The notes beneath the pieces are model-generated. The model did not search any database, had not been told where the DNA came from, and worked only from the letters and a program-made list of their open reading frames with translations. Made by a program: the position numbers and the translations under genes. From Bacteroidia bacterium (lineage in GTDB: Bacteria > Bacteroidota > Bacteroidia > UBA8524): 14,900 bases of DNA. Numbering within the stretch: position 1 is the first letter of the stretch; each line of letters begins with the position of its first letter. The DNA lies in the NCBI GenBank assembly GCA_023277325.1, contig JALRIQ010000162.1:1-14900 (forward strand), given 5' to 3'. This document shows positions 14,900 through 14,900 of this stretch, piece after piece.

Positions 14900-14900
14900 T

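Overview
The window looks like a chromosomal housekeeping segment of a Bacteroidota bacterium, probably of the Flavobacteriia/Cytophagia kind. The evidence is: -7 elements of the form TAnnTTTG, typical of this phylum, in front of several genes; start regions without clear Shine-Dalgarno sequences; an IF-2 with a very long Lys/Glu/Pro-rich linker; a short RsmI; a UbiA-family enzyme of the type common in Bacteroidota; and a fragment of a surface protein with a dockerin-like end. No tRNA, rRNA, CRISPR array, transposase or phage gene was seen.

Layout. (1) Bases 1-2142, plus strand: the end of an EnvC-like murein hydrolase activator with a degenerate LytM domain, then a Ppx/GppA-type phosphatase 3 bases later. 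(2) Bases 2134-5838, minus strand: a tightly packed set transcribed lnt, fdx, iscX, UbiA-like prenyltransferase, maf. Its last gene meets the phosphatase tail to tail with a 9-base overlap. (3) Bases 5845-7109: a TetR-type regulator divergent from lnt, and rsmI convergent with it. (4) Bases 7250-8806, plus strand: an LpxH-like metallophosphoesterase, then a broken glycosyltransferase gene (stop at codon 5, 3' part missing) joined to a mosaic piece of a surface-protein gene. (5) Bases 8927-13897, minus strand: the conserved rimP-nusA-infB operon with a recognisable promoter, a terminator-like hairpin in its leader, and a terminator after infB. (6) Bases 13906-14900: a hexamer-periodic inverted repeat, a SAM-dependent methyltransferase on the plus strand, a short octamer array and a strong 12-bp hairpin.

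How the genes relate. Envelope functions dominate the left half: peptidoglycan splitting (EnvC-like), lipoprotein N-acylation (Lnt), a polyprenyl-lipid enzyme (UbiA-like) and lipid A precursor cleavage (LpxH-like). Fdx and IscX are Fe-S cluster assembly partners. The right half is transcription and translation machinery: ribosome maturation (RimP), transcription elongation and termination (NusA), and initiation (IF-2).

I do not see a convincing new defence, mobile or biosynthetic system. The points most worth checking are the leader terminator of rimP-nusA-infB, the broken glycosyltransferase/surface-protein junction, the altered metal-binding motifs of the UbiA-like enzyme, and the hexamer-based inverted array beside the operon promoter.
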